Part shown: positions 30,904-42,664 of the stretch, one piece after another | Layout: each line of letters opens with the position of its first letter | Numbering within the stretch: position 1 is the first letter of the stretch | Origin: Oncomelania hupensis | Taxonomy: Eukaryota > Mollusca > Gastropoda > Littorinimorpha > Pomatiopsidae | Direction of reading: 5' to 3' | Length of the DNA stretch: 64,000 nucleotides | Assembly (NCBI GenBank): GCA_036898135.1 | Contig: CM072511.1 | Span: forward strand, 49,251,081 to 49,315,080 | The notes under the pieces: model-generated | Seen by the model: only the letters and a program-made list of their open reading frames with translations | The model's database searches: none | Told to the model about the DNA's origin: nothing | Position numbers and translations under genes: made by a program

Positions 30904-32656
30904 CTCAAGCGCCTCCTCTTCTTCCTTCTTGTTACATACATCAATAAAGTCTGCCGTGGAAACACTACAGCTGAAGTGTTGCATCAGTAGAGGATGTCAT
31001 CCTATGAGAAACATTGCACATGTTCTATATCTTTATTGTCTGCGGCAGCTCACGTTCATTGACACTTACTGATCTTCACGGCGGAGTGAACAACAGCCGT
31101 CCACGTCGTTACATTGATTCTGCATTCGATTCTTAGAGAGATAAAACACGCACAATTGCTCAACCAGACATCTAATCATCCCTTCTTGTGATTTCTTGTA
31201 AATATGAACGGTGATAACAATTTAAGGTCTAGGAATATACAGTCTTCGGTGAAAAGACCTTTCATGTACCATATACCGTTTCTGAGACTAGACGAGGTCT
31301 CCAAGATGGCTCTTCGTCTAGCTAGTCTTAGCTACGCTATATGGTCATGCACGTCACGCGGATTGGCCATATTTTAAATTCTCGGAGTGAATTTAACTTC
31401 TCTTCCTCGTCTGTATATTATATATAATATTACATGCAATTTTGATTTTTTTTATTTTATTTTATTTTTATTATAATTAAAAGTATTCACTTTGTTTTCT
31501 TCAAAAGTATACTATGTAGAATATACCGTTTTATATATTCCGTATACTATATTTTATTTTCAGACTAAAGCCAGTTGCACTGTCCCTTACAGATTTTGTC
31601 CACAAAGCGGTTTTTGCTTCTTTTCTTTTTAGTTTTGCCTTTCTCCCATAAAACCCTCCTCCCCTTACCTCCCTCACCACACTCTTCCCGCACTTGTTCT
31701 AATTTGTCTTGCCAGTACTTGTTTTGTTAACATTTTGTTATCCAATTCCAAGGCAATATTAAAACTATACATCATTTCCTATACGCGCCCACAAAATGTT
31801 TCTGGAATGGGTACTGACTTGTGGAATATGGGTACTGATTTCCTCTGGAGCACTGGGACCTTCAATTACAGTTGCCCTTAGTATTGATCATTGGACGCGG
31901 CTCGCAGAAAACAGCTGAAAGTCTTGAACAAGAGGCTGGACAATAGCATCGGGAGGCACGAGGGCATTGATTTTGTGTAAATGGGAATAGGGCGAGAGAA
32001 AGGTTTGGGCTGGTGGGGGACCTTAGGAGCAATAGAGGCCATTTTATGTTAACGTCTCATTTCTCACTCCAATTTGCTGTCTTCCTCACGAGAATGGTGA
32101 GAAAATAATAGCCAGGCGGTGAAGGATATAACGAAGTTAGTCTGGAACAAAATGAAGGCTATCATTGCACCGAGGACTGTGATAAATCTAGGAATGACCC
32201 ATCGTAATGCAGGTGATGGGACTGCCCGGAAAAGCTTGATTCGCCTTCGAGCAGCAGTGAGCCTCACTGATCAGGTTTGGGCAATAGAGTGCTTCTTGCA
32301 AGTCTTCAATGGTTTCGGCTAAAACAACTGTATAAGCAATATTTTTTAAATTAACATTCAATTAACTAGATTAAAGGGCAAGAGTATCAAGGATGTTTGT
32401 TAATTTTTTGTTTGAAAAAGAGTTTACTTGGCAAATCGCATTTTCACAATAAGAGATGATGAACTCAAACTGCCGCTATGCTTCGAGCCGAGTATTTGGC
32501 GTCTCTTCCTTAATGTTGTTAGACAAACAACTGTGCCTACTATACACACTTTCCGGCGCTGCGTTGCTGTTTTTAGAATCAACCTTGATGTTATTAATAG
32601 GCACACGAACAAATGAATGTATCGATTTATATCAAAACCGTATTTTTGAAAGAGGT

Positions 32657-32732
32657 TACATTACATTACATTACATTACATTATTATTGCTTTAGGTCCA
32701 GCGGACTCTTCCGAGCCAAATCAGGACCGGAA
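32657..32732 (-). mobile_element. Short family A insertion with 12-bp target duplication
   Basis: TACATTACATTACATTACAT followed by 'attattgctttaggtccagcggactc' is the complement of the family A 3' end. Both sides carry TTTGAAAGAGGT (32645-32656 and 32733-32744). It is 76 bp with an (ATGTA)n tail. Confidence 0.88.
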
Positions 32733-34636
32733 TTTGAAAGAGGTACTGGTTTTGTTTTGGCTTATTCTCATTATGTTCTTGTGGGGAAACACTCACTGTG
32801 AATTTGAAAAGGAATTGTTTCAGTCGGTCAGTCTGTCTGTCATTTGCACACATATTTTGACCAAACTTCATAGCATTACTAGGGTTTGTGGCCAGCAAAG
32901 ATCAAGGTCGATGGGGTCAAATCTATGCCTAACATTTACTTCATTGTACGTAGGTGGGACCAAATTTCCTCACCTCATCGCATTTGAAACACGCACACAA
33001 ACACATAGCTTCTCACACCGCGCCAGATCAAACGCAGGATCGCATTTGCAACATATTATGGCATTATTTGCGACACCAGACTCGGAGCCGCAAGAAGCCT
33101 GCTCGAGTTGAAGAATCTCACGTCCATTCAGCCATGAGCATTTGCATTATGAGCAGTAGTCGTCTTCGTCGTTTCTGTGGAAACATTTTATTCCCCCTAT
33201 AGTAGCTGCACCCTAGGACTGTCTTAAAATTAATGCAAGAATGCAGATATTGGGAAATACTGATTGCATTCGTGGTCAGAGAGGCTGTCTTATCGGCTCT
33301 CCGGCATTCGCTGAGTTGATACTTTGCTAGTTTCCATTGAATTCCAGAGATAATAACTGATGTGATGTAGGATTGATGCGAACTGTTTCATGAATGCAAC
33401 TTGAAAAAAACAACAACAGGAAGACTTAGGCAAATGTTTTAAACAGATTGTTTGCTACTTTTATTTGCTGAGGACTATATTGTGATGTGTGTCTTCTGTG
33501 GTGTTAACTTTTATATTATTATTATCTTCAGAGTGAGAATAGCCTGCTAAGAATCTTAGATCTCTTTATAAACATAGCCTACAAATTAGGCAGAATTATA
33601 AGTTCAGTTTGCATGATCCGCAGTTTCGTTACCGATGACTTAGTAAATGTAACACATCGATAGTATTGCATGAAGAAAAATACACGAACAAGATCAACTT
33701 AGTTGTTATGAATGACTGAAGCGAAAGGTAGGAATTATTTTGGTAATCTTGATTGCATTGCAAATATGATGCGGGGGCCTAGTGCTGTGAACGGGGTTTC
33801 TACAGAACACCTGTTCGTGCAAGCCTGAAAGCGGCAGATCACCGCTCAATCAGACCGAAAAATAAACAGTTCGCCCCCAGACCACGCCATCCGTCGGGCA
33901 GTAGCCATTATAGCTTCCTCTGAACAAATTGTAAACCTTTCTAAGCTTTTACTAGTTTTAGCACTTTCCATTCCCCGCTAGGGTGATTAATTCTCTATCC
34001 CACCACACCACTTGGTACATTACAGCTGTAGGCTAGCTCTTGCGACCCCTCATTGTCTGAGGTGTGAAACAATTTTTAGTCAAGATCTGAGTCAGTCTTA
34101 GTTGCCTGCACTCGCATACCGATGCCGATCAGATAACAATTTCAAAAGAAATAACTTGAATTTGAACGAGGTGTATTAATAAGAAATTTATAGATATCTG
34201 ATTCTTCATCATGAAATTTCTCCGTGTGGGTAATTTGTTTTGTAGTTCCGATGTGAGAATTTGTGGCCAATGCCACGTTTTATTGTGCGAGCGCTAGGCA
34301 AACTAAATAGAAAAAATATCTGAAGTGTAGGCCTACGTAACCTGTATGTGAATGTTTAATTCTTTCATTTTTATTTTAAAATCAAATCAAATGCGTCAGA
34401 TAAAGGTCTACGTACGAGTCGTTTGTGTTGTATGCGTGTTCATACGTATGAGAAAGTGATGTTGAAAAGTTTAGACAAATATCATAGAGGTTCATTTATT
34501 CGTTTATTTAATAAGTTTATAGTCCTAAGCTGTGAGAAAGCGCAACATTTTTTATTTAAAGAAATTTAATCGATAAAATGATAAACACGTACATATATAT
34601 ATGCACTAAATACAATATATATATAAAAAAAGAGAT

Positions 34637-34803
34637 TTCTCTTATATAGCGCACTTACAAGCTCAGAGAGCTTCTCAAAGCGCTGGCCCGTAATAACCAG
34701 CAATCACACAATAGGTTGCTGAAGTCAGGATTTGAACCCACGTCGCCCAAGACACACTGACACAAGTCGTGCGCTCATGACCACTGAGCTATCCCTGCCG
34801 CCG
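34637..34803 (-). mobile_element. tRNA-derived SINE
   Basis: On the minus strand it begins GGCGGCAGGGATAGCTCAGT with box A-like TAGCTCAGTGG and box B-like GGTTCAAATCC, and ends with GCGCTATATAAGAG. The head is tRNA-like but continues into a non-tRNA body, so it is a SINE. A (GATA)n array lies next to its 5' end. Confidence 0.8.
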
Positions 34804-35220
34804 ATAGATATAGATATAGATAGATATATATAGATAGATATATAGATAGATATATAGAAAGATATAGATATGTAAGATGTAAGCGATTTTTTTCAATAAG
34901 TGTTTCATTTGATACTATCGGTCTCATTTATCAAAACATTATTTGCTGTGTATAATGGTAATAATGATGTAAGAGAAAAGTGGGTATATTGAACCCTTTA
35001 AGGAACTTCTTCGATATAGTTTGATGGAAAGTAGACAAAATCCACAAACATGAACGTCATTTGAAAGATAGACATTAAATCTATGTGACCAAACGATGAG
35101 AGTTGTAGTGTCAACTGTTTCTGTCTGAAAAAAAAATCTCTTGTGAAAGTCCAATGTATAAAACCTAGCGGATAAATTGAACTTAAACGAGGGGTAAATT
35201 GGACCTACGTTCAATTTATA

Positions 35221-35690
35221 CGCCTATCCTATCCTATCCCTTAACTCGAAAGTCGTTGGGGCACCACAGATGATCGTTTAAACAGCGTACTCCATCTTTA
35301 TCTGTCCTCAGCAACCCTCCTGGCTAAGCTCAGTGTCAAGCCAGTCCATTCTTGAATATTGTCCTCCCATCTCTTTTTATGCCTCCCTCTTCTTCTGCCT
35401 CATTGCACCGTGCCTTGCAGGATCGTCTTTGCAAGGCCTGATGCTCTGATGATGTGGCCATACCATCGGAGTTTCTGTTTCTTCACCACTGTGAGCATGT
35501 CATCGTGTTGTCCAATGGCTTGTGTGATGGTCTGTCGGACTTCTTTGTTAGTGGCGTGCTGGGTATAGGAAATGCCCAGAAGTCTTCTGTATCACCTCAA
35601 CTCCATGCTTTGTATTCTTCGTTGTAGATCTGCTGTGATCGTGAGGGTCCATGTTTCGCAAGCGTATAGGAAGATGGAGGTGACAAGGCA
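35221..35690 (-). mobile_element. RTE-like LINE, 3' fragment
   Basis: Antisense of the LINE 3' end beginning with the tail CCTATCCTATCCTATCCC and ending at 'agatggaggtgacaagg'. 5'-truncated, with an 8-base duplication near 35638 (GATCGTGA). Confidence 0.85.
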
Positions 35691-36500
35691 ATTATACTAT
35701 ACGCAATTTATACGCACATAATGTAAATACATACTAAAATATAAAATTTTGGAATAAATTGTACTTGTGTCTCTCTTTAACATACACACACACGCACACA
35801 CCCACACACACATACACACATTAACACACGAATTTAACCCAAATAGCGATCATTCCCTATTAACAAAATGATGCGAGTGTAATTTGAACGTTGGCGGCTA
35901 ACTTGCACCACAGGTTCAATATACCAGGGACTCAAGTTAACCGTACACCAGTACTTGTGAATTTGCAGCAAATGCAAGGTGCTCGAAGAGCACTAACAAT
36001 TTAGTTATGAACAGAATGACCTGGTATTTTTCGCAACATCACCCACATAAATTCATTTTCTTAAAAATCAAATGTTCACTAAAGTTTGTCAAACAAAATT
36101 TTAGAAAACAATGGAAATTGAGCTCATTGTTCGCGTGTCTTCTTTTGTAAACACCACGATACGTGTGCAAGAGAAGTAATTTATATATACGCCTCTAAAA
36201 AGAAAAAAATCAGGAGATATTTCCTTTTTTTTCAGTAATAATGCAGTGGTCCAATTTACATCCAGGTCTAAGTTACCCACATTTCCCTTATAAATGATGT
36301 ACAGACATTGTTTGCTGGCATATACAATGAATATCATTTACGTTTTTTGTGCTCCAGGAAATCAAGCGCATTTTATATATGATATTTGCAATATTTCTAC
36401 TACATGATAAGATGTTATGTTTGTTTACTGTTTTAAATGTGTTTCTACTAATGAAACAAACTCATGGGTAGACAATCTAATATTACAATTTGATATCGAA
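35691..36500. other. Gene-free stretch
   Basis: AT-rich with a (CA)n run at 35785-35825. No gene or recognisable repeat seen. Confidence 0.5.
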
Positions 36501-36539
36501 TTTTTATTATTTGTAGTTCCATGTTCGGCAAGTTTGTCT

Positions 36540-37676
36540 GAGTGCTCATTCCAATACAAACCAGAATGAGATGGAACCTAAAAAAAAAAATCAACATTCG
36601 AACCTCTGTTAATAATTTCATATATTATAAGCTTAATTTCAAATATAAATCTGGTCTAGTATTATATTCCCAATTTTGAATAGTTTGTCAAACTGGTTTT
36701 GTATCGAACCTACACAAATTAACAAGTTAAATATATCCAGAGATTTATCAAGAATATATTGTAAGTCCATTAAAATGGCATATAACACACAAAAATATAG
36801 AAAATCTTTTTCTAATATAGTATGACGTTTCTACTTTCAGAGCTGGTATTACAAGCCCTGTGCCACTATTATGTAATTCAAGTACAGATCCATCTGTAAA
36901 TATTTGTTGGTGATGTGGATAATATTGTTTTAAGTGTTCTTTAACTTCAATGTTTTCACCTTCATTAATATTACAATGTTCTATGTCAAAGTTAGCAGGT
37001 AAATGTTCCCAAAATGGTTATTTGATTTATTAATGGTTGAATATTTAATATATCGATGTTACATTCAATCATTGTTGAGTTTACAAAATCCTTAATTGGC
37101 TGAAAATAAGGAAATGTTTAAAGTCTGTTTGGGATATTCTTTAGAATCAATGCAGATATCATCTGATATGAAATTATTTTCTGAAAAAAATTCGAATTAC
37201 ATATTTGGAGCATGATAACTTTTCTCTTTTCATTTAATAATTGGATTCCTGCTTCTGTATAACTTTTAATGTATTTGTACTAACTTGAACTCCAAGGTGT
37301 GCCAATTGTATTGCTCTACAATCTAAACTTTTAAGTTTCTCAGTGTATAATTGGAAGCGGCAAAATAAATTTCTTGTCCCTATGTCAATATAGATCTTAC
37401 CAGTGGAAAAAGCAAAATGAAGTACAGTTTTCGTATTATTTCCCCAAGGTTGAGAATTTATTATTTTCAACAAATTTATTAGTGTTGTTGCTTTTGTAAT
37501 TAGGTATGCATTCTCCAGTTTAGCTTTGAAGTCAAGTATACTTTTAAGAACTTGATACTTTGTTTATACTTTAATTCAGTTCCATCTAATTCTAATGTTG
37601 GTCAACTCTTAATATTTTGACCATTATTCAACATTTGGTACCTTTTTTACTTTTATAATTCCAGTACATTTTCTTT
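36540..37676 (-). pseudogene. Old LINE with RNase H domain, degenerate
   Basis: The minus strand, read across many frameshifts, shows RT C-terminal motifs (PWGNNTKTVLHF, LKSLDCRAIQLAHLGV), an RNase H core IFTDGSV near 36890 with GTGLVIP, and an RNase H end VPSHSG ... NEHSDKLAEHG near 36530-36580. The RT part continues at 41044-41230 beyond the younger LINE inserted into it. The presence of RNase H separates it from the RTE-like family. Clade not determined (I- or Jockey-like). Confidence 0.7.
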
Positions 37677-37696
37677 CATGTACTTCCTATCCTATC

Positions 37697-40087
37697 CTAT
37701 CCTGTCCCATAACCCGAAGGTCGTAGGGGCACCACAGATGATCGCTTAACCAGCATACTCCATCTTTCTCTGTCCTCAGCAGCCCTCATGGCTTCGCTCA
37801 GTGTCAAACCAGTCCATTCTCGAATGTTGTCCTCCCACCTCTTTTTCGGTCTCCCCCTTCTTCTACCTCCTTGCACTGTGCCTTGCAGAATGGTCTTTGC
37901 AAGGCCTGATGATCTGGTGACGTGGCCATACCATCGGAGTTTCCGTTTCTTCACCACTGTGAGCAGGTCATCGTGTTGTCCAATGGCTTGTGTGATGGTC
38001 TGTCGGACTTCAACGTTGGTGATGTGTTGGGTATAGGAAATGCACAGAAGTCTTCTGTAGCACCTCATCTCCATGCTTTGTATTCTTCGTTGGAGATCTG
38101 CTGTGAGGGTCCATGCTTCGCAAGCATATAGGAAGATGGAGATGACCAGAGATCGCAGCAGTCTTACTTTGGAATGTAGACTGATGGTTCTGTCTTTCCA
38201 AATGGGCTTCAACCTTGTCAGGGCAGCAGTTGTTTGTGCGATCCTGGAGAGGACTTCCTGTCGAGACCCATTGTCTGACACAATGGCTCCTAAATATTTG
38301 AAGCTGTGCACTGTGTTGAGGGATTGGCCTTGTACTTTGATGTCCGTGTTGATGCCATTGGTGTTGTTGGTCATCATTTTGGTCTTCTCTGCACTTATTT
38401 CCATTCCATAAGCTCTGGAGGTGGTGTCAAGCCTCTGTACAAGCTGTTCAAGTTCTTGTTCCTCTCCAGCCAATCCATCAATATCATCCGCAAAACGAAG
38501 ATTGGAGATTGCTCTGCCCCCTATGCTGACTGTGCCTTCGTGATCTGCAAGAGCATCTGACATGATGCGCTCTAGGAAGATGTTGAAGAGTGTTGGAGAG
38601 AGTAGGCATCCTTGACGCACACCGATTGTTGTTCTGAACCAGTTCCCGATGACGCTGTTATGGAGGACTGCACTGGTAGCCTTGTCATACAGGCTTTTGA
38701 TGACTTCTATGATTTTAGGGCTGATGTTGTACACTTTCATGGTTGCCCATAGAGCTGCATGCCAGACTCGGTCAAATGCCTTCTTGAAGTCTATGAACAC
38801 ATGATATAGATGTTGTTGGTGCTGTAGGTATTTCTCACAGATTATTCTGAGGTTGAAAATCTGTTCAGTGGTACTTCGCCCTGCCATGAATCCTGCTTGT
38901 TCTTCAGCTATGATTTGTTCAGCTTGTGGTTTCAACCTGTTGAGTATTATTTTCAGGAGGACCTTGCTGGGATGGCTGATGAGGCTGATGGTGCGGTAAT
39001 TTTCACACTCCTGAAGGTTACCTTTTTTAGGAAGAGTGATGACAAGCGACTGGGTCCATGGTGTAGGCCATTCCCCACTCTGCCAGATCTTGTTACAGAT
39101 AGTGGTGAGAGCATCAGTCATCGCTTCTCCTCCTGCTTGTAGCAGTTCCGCTGGTATGTTGTCCACTCCCGCTGACTTCCCTTTCTTCAGCGATTGCACT
39201 GCTGCCTCAACTTCTTCCCGGAGAATTGGGAGGATTTCTTCTTCTTCTCTGCTCTCGGGACATGCTAGAACTGATGGGTCTCCATTTGGTGTATGGTTGT
39301 AAAGGTCAGAGCAATACTCTGTCCATCTGTCCAAGACTTCTTGTTCTTCTGTAAGGCAAATGCCAGACTTGCTTTGGATAGTGGAGACTTTGGGCTGTTT
39401 AACACTTGTCAGCCGCTTCACAGTCTGGTAGGCCTTCTTGCTGTTGTTCTTGTTCAGATTGTTCTCTATTTCCTGGCATTGATCTTCTATCCAGTTCTCC
39501 TTTGCTGTGCGCATGCCTTTTCGGATGTCATTGTTGATTTTTCGGTAGACATCAGCTCCCTGTGAGGTGTTCTTTTTCTTTTTTAACTCTCTTCGTTTAT
39601 CACACAGATCCAAAAGTTCAGGTGTGATCCACGGCTTCTTCTTTGGTCGGTGCTTGCCAAGGATCTCAGTGGCGGCATCTGTTACAGCTGAGTTGAAGGT
39701 ATTGGTCATGGTGTTGACATCTACTTCGCCTGCCCCCAAAATAAGCAGTGGTGCAAATTTCCCTCCAATTGTGGCCTGAAATATTTTTGCCACCTCCGGG
39801 TCTTGCAGTTTGTCCAGGTCGAACTTCAGCCTAGTGCACTTTGCTGTATTTACTCTCTTCAAATGGAGCCGGAAAGACATCATCACGAGATCGTGGTCAC
39901 TTCCAATGTCTGCTCCTGGAAAAGTGCGTGTCCTGCCAATGTTGATGCTTGATCTGAAGCGTTTCTTGACCATGATGTAGTCGATCTGGTTGTGATGTTC
40001 CCCGCCGGGACTGTGCCATGTCCATCGTCTGGATTTTTTTGTGGAGACCAAGCGTGTTTGCCAGTACCAGATTGTTGTATCTGGCAA
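37697..40087 (-). pseudogene. LINE reverse transcriptase ORF
   Basis: 796 residues. It begins with the end of the endonuclease domain (NQIDYIMVKKR, GSDHDLVMMSFRL), then the RT: GVDNIPAELLQ, ENYRTISLIS, AGFMAGRSTTEQIFNLR, motif A FIDFKKAFDRVW, motif B GVRQGCLLSPTLFN, motif C LRFADDIDG, thumb region FKYLGAIVSDNGSRQEVL, and a conserved C-terminal domain (QRRIQSMEMRCYRRLL ... RKLRWYGHVTR). All catalytic motifs are intact and no internal stop occurs, so this copy is recent. The N-terminal frameshift probably prevents independent activity. Confidence 0.9.
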
Positions 40088-40970
40088 ACTCCAATAGCCT
40101 CAGACCCCTGTCATTTGTCTCGTTGTTGCAGTGGGGTCCGCATGTGTCTCCCCAGTTGCGGTGCGCATCTTGGCCAACCTTGGCATTCCAGTCGCCTTGC
40201 ACTATGACTATGTCCTTCTTCGGCACTTGGTCAAGGACCGCCTGTATATTTTCATAAAAATCCTCCACTTCGCTGTCTTCATAGTCTGATGTTGGGGCAT
40301 AGGCCTGGATGATGGTAATGTTGAAAGGGGTTGCTCTCAGACGGATGGTAATGAGTCTACTGGAGACTGGGCGGCAACCCATGACAGTGGCTAGAATGTT
40401 CTTGTGGACCAAGAATCCAACGCCGTGTTCGTGCCTGTCATCTCTACCGCTGAAATAGAGCTTGTGGCCTTTGTCAGTCGTTGTTTCACCTAGGCCTTTC
40501 CAGCGCAGTTCGCTGATACCTAGAACGTTCCATCGATAGTGGTCCAGCTCGTGTGCCAGTTCTTCTAATTTTCCTTCCGCAGTTAGGGTCCTGACGTTCC
40601 AGGTTCCTAAGACGATGTTGTTTCTCGTGCGGATCTTGCTATATTGTCCATCAGTAGCATACTTAACACCTCCGTCCTGGTGGCCAACGGAAGGCGCGGT
40701 CCTTGTGCCGGGTGACGGCCCGGGCGACGACCGATCCGGTATGGAATTAGTGGATTGTGTCATCATGTAGTGTGTCTTGGGCAAAAAAAGACCTGGCAGG
40801 GCCCAATCCTCTCCAGGCTGTTGGCCACAGCCGAAATCCACGAATACAGTGTGGCTCGCCTTGGCCCTGAGCACGTGGTCGTTGAACCTGTAGTAACGTG
40901 AGGTTCCTCCGCCCTGGCCGGTGACTTCTGTGTAGAAGACTTTCGCCCAGTGATGCCGTGCTAACATCAC
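39897..40970 (-). pseudogene. LINE endonuclease ORF (APE-type), cut off by frameshift
   Basis: 357 residues. A Pro/Ser-rich N-terminal region precedes the exonuclease-endonuclease-phosphatase fold: LGTWNVRTL, GISELRWKG (metal-binding Glu), IIQAYAPTSDYED, IVQGDWNAKVG. The domain's last motifs (NQIDYIM, GSDHDLV) lie in the other frame, because a run of seven A on the coding strand (plus 40034-40040) has one base more than the six in the copy at 27.8 kb. In an intact element both ORFs would be one. The endonuclease nicks target DNA during retrotransposition. Confidence 0.88.
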
Positions 40971-41043
40971 CCCTGTTAGTCGCCTCTTACGACACGCCGG
41001 GAAACGTTGGGTCTATTCTATTTGCCCGAACCCACATGTACTT

Positions 41044-41230
41044 ACAAGTTAAATTTAAGTCATTTTGATATATCTGTAAAATACAATTCATGGTTCTTTT
41101 GTTTCTATGTTTTCTCAGTGATGTATTAATCCATATTGCAATCTCATCAGCATGATGTACATTATTAGTTTGTTTTGTTACAGCTTTAGGAAGATCAAAT
41201 ATTAGAATATTGAATAATGTCGGTGTGTGA
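41044..41230 (-). pseudogene. Other half of the old RNase H LINE
   Basis: The minus strand reads FDLPKAVTKQTNNVHHADEIAIWI ... in pieces: HADE at about 41140-41155 is where the RT catalytic YADD should be, followed by SLRKHRNKR and LQIYQNDLN. The frame continues on the other side of the 37686-41034 insertion. Catalytically dead. Confidence 0.65.
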
Positions 41231-41608
41231 GAAAACAAACTGAGTAATAAATACTGTAATACAAGTAAGCTCTTTCCCAGTATTATGGTATAATGCATTA
41301 TTAGAATATTGAATAACATCTTTGTGTGAGAAAAAAAAAGTAATATATATAAAAAATCTATATTGTATTACAAATAACCTCTTTCCCCGAATTATGGTAT
41401 AATGTAACGAAATCGCCAGTATTCGACCGTTAGTAGTGAAACAGACAGTTGATATGTGACTGGTTATAGTGAAAAAGGACATGTGATAGACGGTCCAGAT
41501 TGGCGTTGCATGGTTTCAAGGTATTGATTTGTGAAGCTACTTTGCTGTCTTAAACTGTTCTACTGACACGTTTATCCTGTTGCCCTCTCCCTCTCTCTTT
41601 CTAATCTA

Positions 41609-41704
41609 ATGGCAAAGTTCGACCAGGACTGGCGGGCAGAACTGTTCAGGCTTCTGTCGGATGCGAGCCTCAGGCCTAGGTCGTATTTACTGCCTGTGAT
41701 GTGA
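41609..41704 (+). other. Possible upstream ORF or 5' exon of the PKA regulatory subunit gene
   Basis: A 31-residue ORF (MAKFDQDWRAELFRLLSDAS ...) stops just past a good donor, AT|GTGAGT at 41701. If spliced to an acceptor before 41969 (for example 'attag' near 41950) it hits a stop before joining the main frame, so it would be 5' UTR/uORF and not an alternative N-terminus. Weakly supported. Confidence 0.25.
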
Positions 41705-41968
41705 GTCCCAGCTTTCGACACAAGAACATTCTACTATGGTTCTTTCCCAGTTTTAACACTGAATGGAACTTCTGGAATGGTGGTCATATGGCCCTTGCCG
41801 AGAACTTTAATTTAGTGAAATTCAGACGCACCTTCACGCCAGCAGTCCAAAGTACAGTAAGTGTATACGTGAAGTGTTTTCAAAATGAATCGCGTGACAC
41901 AAACTTAACATTACTCTGTTAAGTTCCTTGAAATAATTTTCCGATATTAGCTATACACAAATCTTGTG

Positions 41969-42483
41969 ATGGATCTCCGAATCCCGGAGGGACTAGGTGT
42001 GCTTCTAAGAGATTTCACTGTGGAAGTGCTGAAGGAGAAACCGGAAAATCTAGTGGACTATGCTGCGGACTACTTTGCCAAAATGCAAAAGTCCGCAAAG
42101 CCGAAATCGGTGCCCATGTACATCATCGTGGACGACGACGCCGAGGCTGGAGAACCAGAAACGTTAAAACCCCTCGGGGGCGGCAAAAACAGCAAGTTCG
42201 CTCGCAGAAGTTCCGTGTCGGCCGAGCGCTACGACCCAGAGGAAGACGACGACAACGAGGAGAAGGTTGTTCACGAGAAGACGCAGCAGCAGAAAGATCG
42301 TCTCCGTCAGGCGATCACTCCAATCCTGCTTTTCAAGTCACTCGATTCTGAACAGGTAATAGTGTATTCATTAAATGATTCGTTTTCGTCATCATCAGCA
42401 TTGTCGTTGTCGTCGTCGTCATTGTCATCATCATCTTGTCGTGGTCGTCATGTCATCATCATCATTATCATCATTGTTGCCGG

Positions 42484-42566
<83 letters not shown>

Positions 42567-42600
42567 CTGTTGCCGGCATCATTATCATCACTGTTGCCGG

Positions 42601-42664
<64 letters not shown>

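Larger units (their letters stand above)
30904..35220. other. Gene-free stretch between mobile elements
   Basis: No reading frame here has a recognisable domain. The segment holds a short imperfect palindrome at 31283-31330 (GACTAGACGA versus TCGTCTAGCTAGTC), a 76-bp family A insertion, a tRNA-derived SINE and a (GATA)n array at 34803-34860. An unrecognised non-coding exon cannot be excluded. Confidence 0.5.
37686..41034 (-). mobile_element. Near-complete RTE-like LINE, 3.35 kb, 9-bp target duplication
   Basis: Flanked by CATGTACTT at 37677-37685 and 41035-41043, so both ends are visible. On the minus strand it runs from a 5' region (GGGTTCGGGCAAATAG) through an endonuclease ORF and an RT ORF to a (GGATA)n tail. 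The APE-type endonuclease, FADD-type RT, absence of RNase H and short-tandem tail fit RTE-like LINEs. It is the reference for the other copies in this window. Confidence 0.92.

Noticed and set aside
34737..34803. Possible tRNA gene on the minus strand
   Set aside because: No proper acceptor stem pairing with a 3' end; continuous with a SINE body and tail.
35785..35825. CA-rich run as a regulatory site
   Set aside because: Ordinary dinucleotide repeat with no nearby gene.
38073..38560. Plus-strand frames of 80-112 residues across the LINE
   Set aside because: Antisense shadows of the reverse transcriptase ORF.
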